Below, one piece after another: positions 22,305 through 28,805 of a stretch of 49,782 nucleotides of DNA. The stretch's first letter is position 1, and each line of letters opens with the position of its first letter. The notes below the pieces were generated by a model, which did not search any database, was not told where the DNA came from, and saw only the letters and a list, made by a program, of their open reading frames with translations. Both the position numbers and the translations under genes were made by a program. Origin of the DNA: a virus; the IMG/VR virus record IMGVR_UViG_3300042880_001026, positions 1 to 49,782 of that record. The stretch is one strand, 5' to 3'.

Positions 22305-22367
22305 TGACGGTTTTACAGCTTTTAATTAGCTGAATGGAGTGTAGGAAAACTCTCAGGATAACCGTCA
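22305..22367 (-). promoter_or_regulatory. Cloverleaf-like RNA structure at the initiator start (element D)
   Basis: Outer helix TGACGGTT/AACCGTCA (22305-22312, 22360-22367) encloses a hairpin CAGCT-TTTAATT-AGCTG (22316-22332; 5 bp, 7-nt loop) and a second GAGT/ACTC hairpin. It ends 3 nt upstream of the AUG of the initiator mRNA, where it could control translation. Confidence 0.5.
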
Positions 22368-22420
22368 AGCCAACCCTCAAATTACCTACCCTCTATTCAA
22401 TTAACTAAAATCTACTTTCC

Positions 22421-22450
22421 TATAAAACTCTAATTATTTGTTTTTGTCAA
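22421..22450 (-). promoter_or_regulatory. Promoter of the replication operon
   Basis: TTGACA (22450-22445), 17-bp spacer, TTTTAT (22427-22422), with TTTATA at 18 bp. Predicted leader of about 115 nt to the initiator ATG at 22301, containing element D. Confidence 0.6.
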
Positions 22451-22468
22451 AAGTTTTATCAAAGCAAT

Positions 22469-22491
22469 AAAAAATAGCCCCTTTCGGAGCC
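22469..22491 (-). terminator. Terminator/attenuator upstream of the replication operon
   Basis: Minus strand GGCTCC-GAAA-GGGGCT (six pairs including two G-U, GNRA-type loop), followed by A and six Ts. It lies about 15-40 nt after the predicted start of promoter 22543-22515. Confidence 0.7.
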
Positions 22492-22514
22492 ATTGACATA
22501 ACGAGTCGATTCTT

Positions 22515-22543
22515 AAAATACGGTTTTATTTACTTATTGTCAA
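22515..22543 (-). promoter_or_regulatory. Promoter for a short transcript
   Basis: TTGACA (22543-22538), 17-bp spacer, TATTTT (22520-22515). Start predicted near 22508, giving an RNA of about 40 nt ending at the terminator at 22469. It contains a possible 21-codon frame starting ATG-TCA-ATG, but that frame runs through the terminator stem. Confidence 0.5.
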
Positions 22544-22560
22544 AAGCTGAAACAACCAGT

Positions 22561-22576
22561 TTAGTGATGTCACTAA
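22561..22576. promoter_or_regulatory. Near-perfect palindrome, possible operator
   Basis: TTAGTGATGTCACTAA: 7-bp arms TTAGTGA/TCACTAA around a TG centre. It sits 18 bp upstream of the -35 box of the 22543-22515 promoter. Confidence 0.4.
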
Positions 22577-22608
22577 TGTGGCTTTAAATAAAGGTTATTT
22601 AACATCAA

Positions 22609-22630
22609 ACAAAAAGCCCTCCGCAAAGGC
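22609..22630 (-). terminator. Terminator after the 52-aa gene
   Basis: Minus strand GCCTT-TGCGG-AGGGC stem-loop followed by TTTTTG. It ends the 22806-22648 unit, 18 nt after its stop codon. Confidence 0.65.
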
Positions 22631-22647
22631 AGAAGGTTAAAAAGGAG

Positions 22648-22806
22648 TTACAGATATTCACCGCTTCCTTTTTGTAGTAATTGTTCAGTTACAGCCCAAA
22701 CTAGAATAAGAGCTGTAGAGCCGTCTAGTTGATTTTTGTCATTGCCCACCTCTTTACAACTAGAAATTTTATAGGCTGGCAGAGCTAAAGTGGTATTTTC
22801 TAGCAT
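22648..22806 (-). CDS. Small hypothetical protein, 52 aa, in its own unit
   Basis: ATG at 22806, TAA at 22648-22650. Starts MLENTTLALPAYKISSCKEV; the middle (LDGSTALILVWAVTEQLLQ) could be a short amphipathic or membrane-associated helix. It has its own upstream leader and a terminator directly after, so it is expressed alone. A leader this long and structured before such a small gene suggests RNA-level control. Confidence 0.6.
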   Translation of the reverse strand: MLENTTLALPAYKISSCKEVGNDKNQLDGSTALILVWAVTEQLLQKGSGEYL

Positions 22807-22809
22807 TTA

Positions 22810-22960
22810 ACCCTTTAGGATATTATTACAAGCTTTATATGCCTAGTTACCCAGAACATAAAGCATAGGATAGAACCCTATTTACTTGTATGCTATAGAA
22901 TAATTTAAGGATTCAAACCTACGGCTAATCCAGACCGATACCCAGTGAATTCACCGTGTA
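22810..22960 (-). promoter_or_regulatory. Structured leader of the 52-aa gene (element E)
   Basis: Contains hairpins GCTTTAT/ATAAAGC (22832-22838, 22858-22864) and AGCAT/ATGCT (22862-22866, 22890-22894). The latter directly abuts a small hairpin AGG-ATAGAAC-CCT. A 10-bp palindrome GTGAATTCAC lies near 22946, and a T-arm-like TAGGTTTGAATCCT on the minus strand near 22920. Some features recall tRNA pieces, but no complete tRNA can be folded. Confidence 0.4.
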
Positions 22961-22970
22961 ATCTTTTTTA

Positions 22971-22998
22971 GTGTTAGTTAAAGTTGGTAATTTGTCAA
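22971..22998 (-). promoter_or_regulatory. Possible promoter for the 52-aa gene
   Basis: TTGACA (22998-22993) with a weak TAACAC (16-bp spacer). It lies back to back with the strong plus-strand promoter at 23021. Confidence 0.35.
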
Positions 22999-23020
22999 AA
23001 CTTCAATGCAAAATAATTAT

Positions 23021-23049
23021 TTGACATTACTTTATGTATATTGTATAAT
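23021..23049 (+). promoter_or_regulatory. Full-consensus promoter, leaderless geometry
   Basis: TTGACA (23021-23026), exactly 17 bp, TATAAT (23044-23049), then 6 nt to the ATG at 23056. It is the only perfect -35/-10 pair I found in the window. Transcription should begin at the start codon, so the mRNA would have no 5' leader. Confidence 0.85.
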
Positions 23050-23055
23050 CTTTTT

Positions 23056-23397
23056 ATGTCTAATATTACACATGGAGATGTTGACTTGCTTAAAGTCTCT
23101 TCAATCCCAAAAACAGCAAAAATTCAAAACATCAAAAATAACCACAAAAATGGTACTGCCATTGAGTATGGAGAACACACTGGCAACGCCCATGTAATTA
23201 CCCCTACTAAGGGTGGAATTGTTAACTTCTATTTTGACGATGTTAAGGCGACTCAATATGTAGAGGTCAAAGAAGCCCCAGCAGTTATTACGCATGAAGA
23301 GCATGCCCCTCTTGTAATTCCAATTGGAATCTACAAAAAAAAGATAGAAACGGAGTATGATCCATTTCTTAAAAAAATTAAAGAAGTCCAAGATTAA
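23056..23397 (+). CDS. Conserved protein of unknown function (HAH/HEEH type), partner of DUF6745
   Basis: 113 aa from MSNITHGDVDLLK (23056); an in-frame ATG 15 nt upstream lies within the promoter. Conserved-looking motifs: HGDVDLLKVSSIP, EHTGNAHVITP, and THEEHAPLVIPIGIYKKKIETEYDP. I recall similar small proteins with GHAHV and HEEHAP motifs in bacteria, often near DUF6745 genes. The His/Glu clusters may bind metal in a cupin-like barrel; inferred. It is the first gene after the strongest promoter, so it is probably an abundant early product. Confidence 0.75.
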   Translation: MSNITHGDVDLLKVSSIPKTAKIQNIKNNHKNGTAIEYGEHTGNAHVITPTKGGIVNFYFDDVKATQYVEVKEAPAVITHEEHAPLVIPIGIYKKKIETEYDPFLKKIKEVQD

Positions 23398-23407
23398 TTT
23401 TATTTTT

Positions 23408-24763
23408 ATGTCTAAAATTGAAAAATTAACGCCACAACAAGAAGCACAACTTAGTATTCATAAGAACAAGTGGCTTGATAAAATTTTTAACCAAAAATCA
23501 AAAAAAATTAATAAACAAAAAATGATTGAAGCTAATAATTGGCTTTATGAATTTTCTGGCTTAAAGCCACCTATAACAATAGTGGTGGACTCGCCTTTTG
23601 CTTGTCAGGTGGCTGCAAACATTTTAAGTAGGAATCAGGTTAGGAATCAGGTTGGGGATCAGGTTTGGGATCAGGTTGGGGATCAGGTTGGGGGTCAGGT
23701 TGGGAATCAGGTTTGGGATCAGGTTTGGGATCAGGTTGGGGATCAGGTTGGGGGTCAGGTTTGGGGTCAGGTTAGGGATCAGGTTGGGGATCAGGTTAGG
23801 GATCAGGTTAGGGATCAGGTTAGGGGTCAGGTTGGGGGTCAGGTTGGGAATCAGGTTTGGGATCAGGTTGTGGATCAGGTTGGGGATCAGGTTGGGGGTC
23901 AGGTTTGGGGTCAGGTTTGGGGTCAGGTTTGGGGTCAGGTTAGGGATCAGGTTGGGGATCAGGTTAGGGATCAGGTTGTGGATCAGGTTGGGGGTTTAGA
24001 TTATTTCTCTTTTTCTGATTATGGAAATTATTCTGATTTTGGGTGGTTATCTTTTTATTCATATTTTTTAAATAATTTTGATTTTTATACAAAAAGCCAA
24101 AAAGAAAATTTACAAAAAATGATTGATTATATAAATATTGGTGTTTTCATGTCGATACAGTTAAGGGGGTTTTGTATTGTTTGCCCAGTCCCTATATTAA
24201 TGAAACGAAATAATGCTAACGACCTACATTGTGAAGATGGCTATGCTTGTCAATTCAGCGATGGTTACGGATTTTATGCCTTAGATGGTGTTAGGTTCAG
24301 ACCAAAGCACGAAAAATTATACTGGAAGATAGTTAATCATGAGTTAACACTACCCGAGATATTAGCAATTGAAGATATAGATGTAAGAGCAATTTCCTTG
24401 AAATATTGCAACGCTCAACAAATTATTGACGATTTAGGCGATAATGCTGAGTTGCTAGATGAGGCAACCAAAGAAGCTGAATACTTAGAACGAAAAGCCG
24501 TGTCGATTATAAATGGGGTAGCGACTATTAATTTTGACAAGAAAGTTAAAAAAGTTTTATCTTACAAACTTTACAAAATTACGATTGAACATATTTTTGA
24601 CCAGCCTGAATATATGATTGTGTATCCACACGCTAGTTTAGACGGGCTTTCGTACTGGAAAGGTGTACACCCAGATATTGCAAAAGACGGAGCTTTGGCA
24701 AGTATCGCTAATAATCATAACATGACAACAGAAGAATATTTATCAGCAACTTCACAATCTTAA
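23408..24763 (+). CDS. DUF6745-like protein with 30 tandem QV-repeats
   Basis: 451 aa from MSKIEKLTPQQEA (23408). Residues 1-75 form a helical N-terminal domain. About 76-195 are 30 four-residue units of form [DNG]-Q-V-[GWRV]. The C-terminal part has LHCEDGYACQFSDGYGFYALDGVRF, resembling the conserved core of DUF6745 (C-DG...DGY.fYa..GV). Function of the family is unknown. The repeat may form a beta-solenoid or spacer rod whose length changes by slippage. It follows the 113-aa partner by 10 nt. Confidence 0.75.
   Translation: MSKIEKLTPQQEAQLSIHKNKWLDKIFNQKSKKINKQKMIEANNWLYEFSGLKPPITIVVDSPFACQVAANILSRNQVRNQVGDQVWDQVGDQVGGQVGNQVWDQVWDQVGDQVGGQVWGQVRDQVGDQVRDQVRDQVRGQVGGQVGNQVWDQVVDQVGDQVGGQVWGQVWGQVWGQVRDQVGDQVRDQVVDQVGGLDYFSFSDYGNYSDFGWLSFYSYFLNNFDFYTKSQKENLQKMIDYINIGVFMSIQLRGFCIVCPVPILMKRNNANDLHCEDGYACQFSDGYGFYALDGVRFRPKHEKLYWKIVNHELTLPEILAIEDIDVRAISLKYCNAQQIIDDLGDNAELLDEATKEAEYLERKAVSIINGVATINFDKKVKKVLSYKLYKITIEHIFDQPEYMIVYPHASLDGLSYWKGVHPDIAKDGALASIANNHNMTTEEYLSATSQS
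23633..23992 (+). repeat. 12-bp tandem repeat, 30 units, in frame
   Basis: 360 bp of imperfect 12-bp units of type GATCAGGTTGGG within the DUF6745 gene. Unit length is divisible by three, so copy-number change keeps the frame. Higher-order blocks of several units recur, indicating past duplications. Not a CRISPR array: there are no spacers. Confidence 0.9.
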
Positions 24764-24764
24764 C

Positions 24765-24896
24765 ATGTCTAAAATTAAATCAATTAAAATTCCTTTAGAT
24801 GTTTGGAGACAAATTATTAATCAAGCAAAAAATGAAAATAGAACAACCTCTAATCTTATTATTTATATTTTAATGCAATTTTATAAAAAAAACTAA
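24765..24896 (+). CDS. Small ribbon-helix-helix-like protein, 43 aa
   Basis: ATG 24765 directly after the DUF6745 stop. Starts MSKIKSIKIPLDVWRQIINQ; a strand (KSIKIPL) followed by two helices is the ribbon-helix-helix pattern of small DNA-binding repressors. Could autoregulate the 23056 operon. Confidence 0.55.
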   Translation: MSKIKSIKIPLDVWRQIINQAKNENRTTSNLIIYILMQFYKKN

Positions 24897-24916
24897 CTAA
24901 ACCATAAAAAATTTAT

Positions 24917-24945
24917 TTGTCAAAACCTCAAATCTGTGTTTTAGT
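24917..24945 (+). promoter_or_regulatory. Promoter for a short transcript / 25008 operon
   Basis: TTGTCA (24917-24922), 17-bp spacer, TTTAGT (24940-24945). The predicted start near 24952 is about 50 nt before a terminator. Confidence 0.45.
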
Positions 24946-24968
24946 GTTTTCGAGGGGTTTAACCTTGG

Positions 24969-25001
24969 TCGGAGTTTTATTACAATTTTACTCCGATTTT
25001 T
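24969..25001 (+). terminator. Terminator/attenuator ahead of 25008
   Basis: TCGGAGT (24969-24975) and ACTCCGA (24990-24996), a perfect 7-bp stem with a 14-nt loop, followed by TTTTT. It ends 7 nt before the ATG at 25008. Confidence 0.75.
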
Positions 25002-25007
25002 AAATTT

Positions 25008-25154
25008 ATGCCTAAAAAAACAAAAGCTATTCCAGTGATGACAAAAATTAAAGAAGAATATTTGCTTGGAATTTCGATTGAAAGTATTTGTGCAAAATAC
25101 AAAAAAACCAGAGAAGAGGTTTTTAGAATTGTTAATAATATAAATTATGACTAA
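25008..25154 (+). CDS. Small HTH-like protein, 48 aa
   Basis: ATG 25008; starts MPKKTKAIPVMTKIKEEYLL. The segment GISIESICAKYKKTREEVFRIV reads as a homeodomain-like helix-turn-helix. It overlaps the next gene by 8 nt. Because a terminator lies just before the ATG, expression probably depends on readthrough. Confidence 0.6.
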   Translation: MPKKTKAIPVMTKIKEEYLLGISIESICAKYKKTREEVFRIVNNINYD

Positions 25155-25503
25155 AATTTCAGAATTATTACAATTACCAAGAATTAATTTTAATAAATTA
25201 ATCTCATTACCTTTTTCAGATAGTAAATATTATAAAACTAAAGAATCTCTAATGTTTGATGTTTTAGAGGAGGTTAAATTAGATTATTATGTGGCCAATA
25301 TATCAATTAGAGAGCCGGACCAAACAATTCAAAGATTCTGGGCAGAAGCTTTTACTAGATCAGAAATAATTCAGATTATCGAAAACAATTTAAAGTTGTT
25401 AAAAAAAGTTGGTTGTTTTGACTTAGGTTATTCTGCATATTTTAAAATTTCAAAACAAGATTTTACTTACTCAAAACGAATTGAAAATATAAATTATGAC
25501 TAG
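25147..25503 (+). CDS. Hypothetical protein, 118 aa
   Basis: Starts with a helical SELLQLPRINFNKLISLPF segment and has a coil around FTRSEIIQIIENNLKLLKK. Both junctions of this gene carry the same 17-nt sequence AATATAAATTATGACTA, where stop and next start overlap. No domain recognised. Confidence 0.55.
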   Translation: MTKISELLQLPRINFNKLISLPFSDSKYYKTKESLMFDVLEEVKLDYYVANISIREPDQTIQRFWAEAFTRSEIIQIIENNLKLLKKVGCFDLGYSAYFKISKQDFTYSKRIENINYD

Positions 25504-26029
25504 CCCAACCTACACAATCGGAATTGACCCTGGTGTTACAGGAGCTTGGGTTTTGCTTGAAAATGGTAAATATTTTAAATCTGGCAAATTTCCAAAAAGA
25601 GAAGATGGCTTGATTGATCATTATACTTTATATGACGAAATAATTGACCGAGTAATTAAATATATTGTCACTCCTCCAACCTACATCGAAAAACCCTTTG
25701 CTTTATCTGTTAATGGAGGTGTAGAAACTATTTGGAGAAATTACCAATCAGTTTATTTGGCTTTTAGCCACAAAGGTGTTGACCCAACAGAAATTCTACC
25801 TAAAGAATGGCAAAAGATTTTAGCCTTTGATAAAATAGACAAAAAGATAAAAGGCAAGGAACGAAAACAATTAATCAAACAAAGAGCTTTAGACTTTGCT
25901 ACAAGGCAAGAACCGAAAATTAATTGGTACAACATAGGCAAAAAAGGCCAAACCCTTACTACAGTCAACGACGGGCTTGTTGACGCTTATTGTATAGCTT
26001 ATGCGGGGTATTTAATTAAAAGTTTATGA
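25496..26029 (+). CDS. RuvC-like Holliday-junction resolvase
   Basis: 177 aa. RNase H-like fold with acidic residues in RuvC positions: D11 in TIGIDPGVTGAW, E65 in TYIEKP, and D159/D163 in NDGLVDAYCIA. Such enzymes resolve branched DNA in phage recombination and before packaging. Overlaps the preceding gene by 8 nt. Confidence 0.85.
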   Translation: MTSPTYTIGIDPGVTGAWVLLENGKYFKSGKFPKREDGLIDHYTLYDEIIDRVIKYIVTPPTYIEKPFALSVNGGVETIWRNYQSVYLAFSHKGVDPTEILPKEWQKILAFDKIDKKIKGKERKQLIKQRALDFATRQEPKINWYNIGKKGQTLTTVNDGLVDAYCIAYAGYLIKSL

Positions 26030-26226
26030 CATGGTTTGACAATTTAATCTGCAACACAACTTTTGAATTTTTATTAAACAAAAATGAATTTGAAAAATGG
26101 CTTAAATCTTTATCTGGTGAAGATTTAAAGAAATTATACACTTATCACACTAACCAAGAAGTATTTAGGCTGTTTATGCACTATGTTAAACCAAGTCAAG
26201 ATTATTTTAAGAAAAATAAAAGTTAA
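26026..26226 (+). CDS. Small hypothetical protein, 66 aa
   Basis: Overlaps the resolvase stop (ATGA). Helical, charged; contains KNEFEKWLKSLSGEDLKKLY. Possibly a resolvase partner by coupling; otherwise unknown. Confidence 0.55.
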   Translation: MTWFDNLICNTTFEFLLNKNEFEKWLKSLSGEDLKKLYTYHTNQEVFRLFMHYVKPSQDYFKKNKS

Positions 26227-26232
26227 AAAAAT

Positions 26233-26493
26233 ATGACTAATTTTAAAAAACTCAAAACTGAGTTAAAATCAAAAACAGAGCTTTACACCCATTACAAAGA
26301 ACTTTACTATACCTCTTTAGGAGAGTTAAAGTTTGAAAAAACTCAAGTTGATTTTTTAGTAAATTCTTTAAGAGAAATTGAACAGCTTGCAGAACAAAAA
26401 GTCAATCCTATTTTGATTTCTAAAGTTATAAATAATAGTTTGGAAAAACATTATTACAATAAGCTAATTCATACAGATTTACTTTTTAAATAA
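26233..26493 (+). CDS. Hypothetical coiled-coil protein, 86 aa
   Basis: Lys/Glu-rich helices (KKLKTELKSKTELYTHYKEL). Follows the previous gene by 6 nt. No recognisable family. Confidence 0.55.
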   Translation: MTNFKKLKTELKSKTELYTHYKELYYTSLGELKFEKTQVDFLVNSLREIEQLAEQKVNPILISKVINNSLEKHYYNKLIHTDLLFK

Positions 26494-26494
26494 T

Positions 26495-26707
26495 ATGACA
26501 GTACAACCCAACAAAGGCACAATCTGGTTTGATAAATTTGTGGAGGAACACAAACAAGAAATTTTAGAATACGGCAAAAAATTAGACCAGCAAATTGTCA
26601 AAAAAGGGAAGCTAAGTTTTAGCTTAAAAGACAAGATTTTTGATTGGAAAATTAATTGGAAATCAAAGCCTAAAAAGTTGCCTAAGTTTAAAAGTTTAAA
26701 GAAATAG
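26495..26707 (+). CDS. Small basic protein, 70 aa
   Basis: A helical N-terminal half (WFDKFVEEHKQEILEYGKKL) and a very basic C-terminus rich in Lys/Pro. Likely nucleic-acid binding by charge. Last gene before the 26708 promoter. Confidence 0.55.
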   Translation: MTVQPNKGTIWFDKFVEEHKQEILEYGKKLDQQIVKKGKLSFSLKDKIFDWKINWKSKPKKLPKFKSLKK

Positions 26708-26736
26708 TTGACACACTTTGTTTAAAGTGCTTTAAT
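26708..26736 (+). promoter_or_regulatory. Leaderless promoter of the membrane/secreted cassette
   Basis: TTGACA (26708-26713), 17-bp spacer, TTTAAT (26731-26736), then exactly 6 nt to the ATG at 26743. Same geometry as the promoter at 23021. Confidence 0.75.
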
Positions 26737-26742
26737 GGTTTT

Positions 26743-27213
26743 ATGTCTCAAGCAAAACCTATAATCACTTTTATTAGTTGGTTTCTATTAGCAACCGTAG
26801 CAATATTTATTTTAAGTATTATTTTGTCAGCTTTTAAGTTAGTCAACCTTCCTTTTTATCAATTCAATAGAAATATTGATAGAAATGTTGGAATTATTGA
26901 TCGTGTAAATAATCCTGACAGATGTTTAGCAATTAATAAAGAATTTCAAGAGCTTAAAACTGATATTTTACAAGTTAGAGATACCCAAATTCCTAACAGT
27001 CAAATAGCTTTAGAAAGCTTTAAAAAAGGCTTGCCAGAAGATCGTACTAAATGGGATTTCCCAACCTCTCAAGGTTATAACCAACTAAACAGCCAATTAC
27101 TTGGTCAACAGCAATATTTATCAACTTTACAAGGCAAATATGAAGCCTTTCTCAAAAGAGAAGACACCGCACCTTGTAGAGATAATTTACCCTTATTTAT
27201 AAATCTAAAATAA
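26743..27213 (+). CDS. Membrane-anchored extracytoplasmic protein, 156 aa
   Basis: One transmembrane helix at about residues 9-30 (ISWFLLATVAIFILSIIL), then a soluble helical domain with two Cys (DRCLAIN, APCRDN). The rest has a coiled pattern (EFQELKTDILQVRDTQ; NSQLLGQQQYLSTLQG). It heads a three-gene envelope cassette with its own promoter. Might change the host surface or block superinfection; inferred from location only. Confidence 0.6.
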   Translation: MSQAKPIITFISWFLLATVAIFILSIILSAFKLVNLPFYQFNRNIDRNVGIIDRVNNPDRCLAINKEFQELKTDILQVRDTQIPNSQIALESFKKGLPEDRTKWDFPTSQGYNQLNSQLLGQQQYLSTLQGKYEAFLKREDTAPCRDNLPLFINLK

Positions 27214-27223
27214 TTATTTTTTT

Positions 27224-27838
27224 ATGTTCAAAAACAACTCAACCAAACTTATTGCATTTATTTTACTAATTGCTTTAGCTATTACTTCACCCTTGCCAAG
27301 CCAAATCAAAACACTCTTACAGCCAATTCAAGTTGTAGCTGGTAGCAATGATAAGCCAAGCAACCAAAGCACTCAAACTCAAGAGGCTACAGCGACAGAG
27401 GAAAACCAAAAAAGACTTACTCAGTCAGTTCCGCCTCCAGTCTTGCAGGATTCAATCGAAAGACGAAACCTAAAAGAAAGATTAAACAGAAATAACAAAG
27501 CTGATAAAATAGGCTATGTGTTCTTGCTTAGTGATGCTGGTTCAATAATTACTAGCTACACAATTAAAGGTAAAGTAAGCTCTCTTAACAGCTTATTGAC
27601 AACCCCTCAACAGTTAGTAGCTGATAACTGGTGTCAAAATAAAAAAGGGAGTAACACAGCTTGTCAAAGTCAAGTTGTAGATAGCCCAGATTTTGATGGG
27701 TCTTACGGTAAAAATCCAGATGGGGTTTTCTTTTTTACTACTGACGGAAATATGGTCGAGTGGTCTGGTAAATACCTTTACTCAGAGCAACCAATGACTT
27801 TAAGTTCTGCCCCAGTTTTAACTTACCAAGTAAAATAA
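27224..27838 (+). CDS. Secreted protein, 204 aa
   Basis: N-terminal signal peptide (KLIAFILLIALAITSPLPSQ) with a probable cleavage site near residue 40 (VVAGS). Then a Ser/Thr/Gln-rich stretch, a basic segment, and a globular domain (KIGYVFLLSDAGSIITSYTI; CQNKKGSNTAC, a possible disulfide; DGVFFFTTDGNMVEWSGKYL). It may act outside the cell membrane. Overlaps the next start by 1 nt (TAATG). Confidence 0.65.
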   Translation: MFKNNSTKLIAFILLIALAITSPLPSQIKTLLQPIQVVAGSNDKPSNQSTQTQEATATEENQKRLTQSVPPPVLQDSIERRNLKERLNRNNKADKIGYVFLLSDAGSIITSYTIKGKVSSLNSLLTTPQQLVADNWCQNKKGSNTACQSQVVDSPDFDGSYGKNPDGVFFFTTDGNMVEWSGKYLYSEQPMTLSSAPVLTYQVK

Positions 27839-28185
27839 TGTCTTTAATCCTTAATATTTTACATTATTCAATTTATTTTATCAGTTTTTTTGCTTTAATA
27901 TCAATAATTTTTAAAGGTAACAAAGCAAAATTAGAAAGTTATTATATTGCCAGTTTTTTATTAATCCAGAGTATTTATAATGGTTGCCCAATTACAACTA
28001 TACAAAATTACTTTTGGGTTCAAGAAGGTTACAACCCAGCAAAAAACGAGTTTATTTTAACTAGCTTATATCCTGAAAATGTTAATTTATTGCGAATTAT
28101 TACTCTTGCTATTTCTTTATTTTTGATTTTTAATGTCTCTAAAACACCCACAACCACACATACGCAAACAGCTTTACCTAGCTAA
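27838..28185 (+). CDS. Integral membrane protein, 115 aa (DUF2784-like feel)
   Basis: Helices near residues 5-24, 36-48 and 88-105. The central motif NGCPITTIQNYFWVQEGYNP resembles the NG-CP-T--EN signature of some small membrane proteins such as DUF2784; similarity is judged by eye only. It ends the envelope cassette, and a further gene starts within its 3' end. Confidence 0.55.
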   Translation: MSLILNILHYSIYFISFFALISIIFKGNKAKLESYYIASFLLIQSIYNGCPITTIQNYFWVQEGYNPAKNEFILTSLYPENVNLLRIITLAISLFLIFNVSKTPTTTHTQTALPS

Positions 28186-28291
28186 AAATGATGTCCTAAA
28201 AGTAGTAAAATATTTAAAGTCAATTAACTTAAAGTTTTCAACTTGGGTAGCTTTAAAGATTAAAGAATTGATCAAAGAAAAGAATCTGTAA
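28133..28291 (+). CDS. Small basic protein, 52 aa
   Basis: ATG 28133 in the standard aATGTCT context, overlapping the membrane gene by 53 nt in another frame; TAA 28289-28291, 1 nt before the next gene. Starts MSLKHPQPHIRKQLYLAKND. Strand-helix-helix pattern, Lys-rich. Confidence 0.5.
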   Translation: MSLKHPQPHIRKQLYLAKNDVLKVVKYLKSINLKFSTWVALKIKELIKEKNL

Positions 28292-28292
28292 T

Positions 28293-28499
28293 ATGTCCAA
28301 CCCTTTTGAAGAGCTTTTTGGCTCGCTAAACACTCAAAAACCCATTGAAATACCTAGCCAAAACAAGTTAGCAGATATGATCAAAAAACTCAAAGAAATG
28401 CCTACAAATACCCCAAAAGAAAGGCAAAATAAAATTGAGTTTATGATTGAGATTGGGAATTATGAAAAGAGTTTATATTCGACAAAAAGCAAAAATTAA
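28293..28499 (+). CDS. Small hypothetical protein, 68 aa
   Basis: Starts MSNPFEELFGSLNTQKPIEI; helical, basic C-terminal half. The opening MSNPF is shared with the SSB-like protein but the rest differs. Unknown. Confidence 0.55.
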   Translation: MSNPFEELFGSLNTQKPIEIPSQNKLADMIKKLKEMPTNTPKERQNKIEFMIEIGNYEKSLYSTKSKN

Positions 28500-28513
28500 A
28501 TGTATAAAAATCT

Positions 28514-28804
28514 ATGCAAAAAATGCTTAAAACTGACAGGCAAACTCGACCAAACATTCAAGAAAGCCAAACCCTTAAAAGGCTTAGAAAAATGCCTCAA
28601 AATGATTTTGTAAAATATGTTAAAGAGTCTTATTATGACTACCAAGCTAATAAACATTTAGATAAATCAAAAACCCCTGCTAACTGTAAATGCAGAGGTG
28701 GAATATTATATAAAGGTTTTGGTAAAACCCCTAATGGTAAAATAGTTTATTACGATCATGCTGACCCAAATTGTCCAGTTATACCTCAATTTCGAACTAA
28801 ATAA
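28514..28804 (+). CDS. Hypothetical protein with possible Zn site, 96 aa
   Basis: The C-terminal region has CKCRGGILY...YYDHADPNC, a Cys2-His-Cys arrangement that could bind zinc. N-terminal half is basic and helical. It lies 1 nt before the RNA ligase gene, so a role with RNA repair is possible but unproven. Confidence 0.55.
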   Translation: MQKMLKTDRQTRPNIQESQTLKRLRKMPQNDFVKYVKESYYDYQANKHLDKSKTPANCKCRGGILYKGFGKTPNGKIVYYDHADPNCPVIPQFRTK

Positions 28805-28805
28805 T

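Noticed and set aside
23633-23992. CRISPR-like array
   Set aside because: Tandem 12-bp units without spacers, in frame inside a protein gene.
23652-23999. Frame rich in G-I-R-L repeats
   Set aside because: Shadow of the repeat in the DUF6745 gene; low-complexity in another frame with no independent start context.
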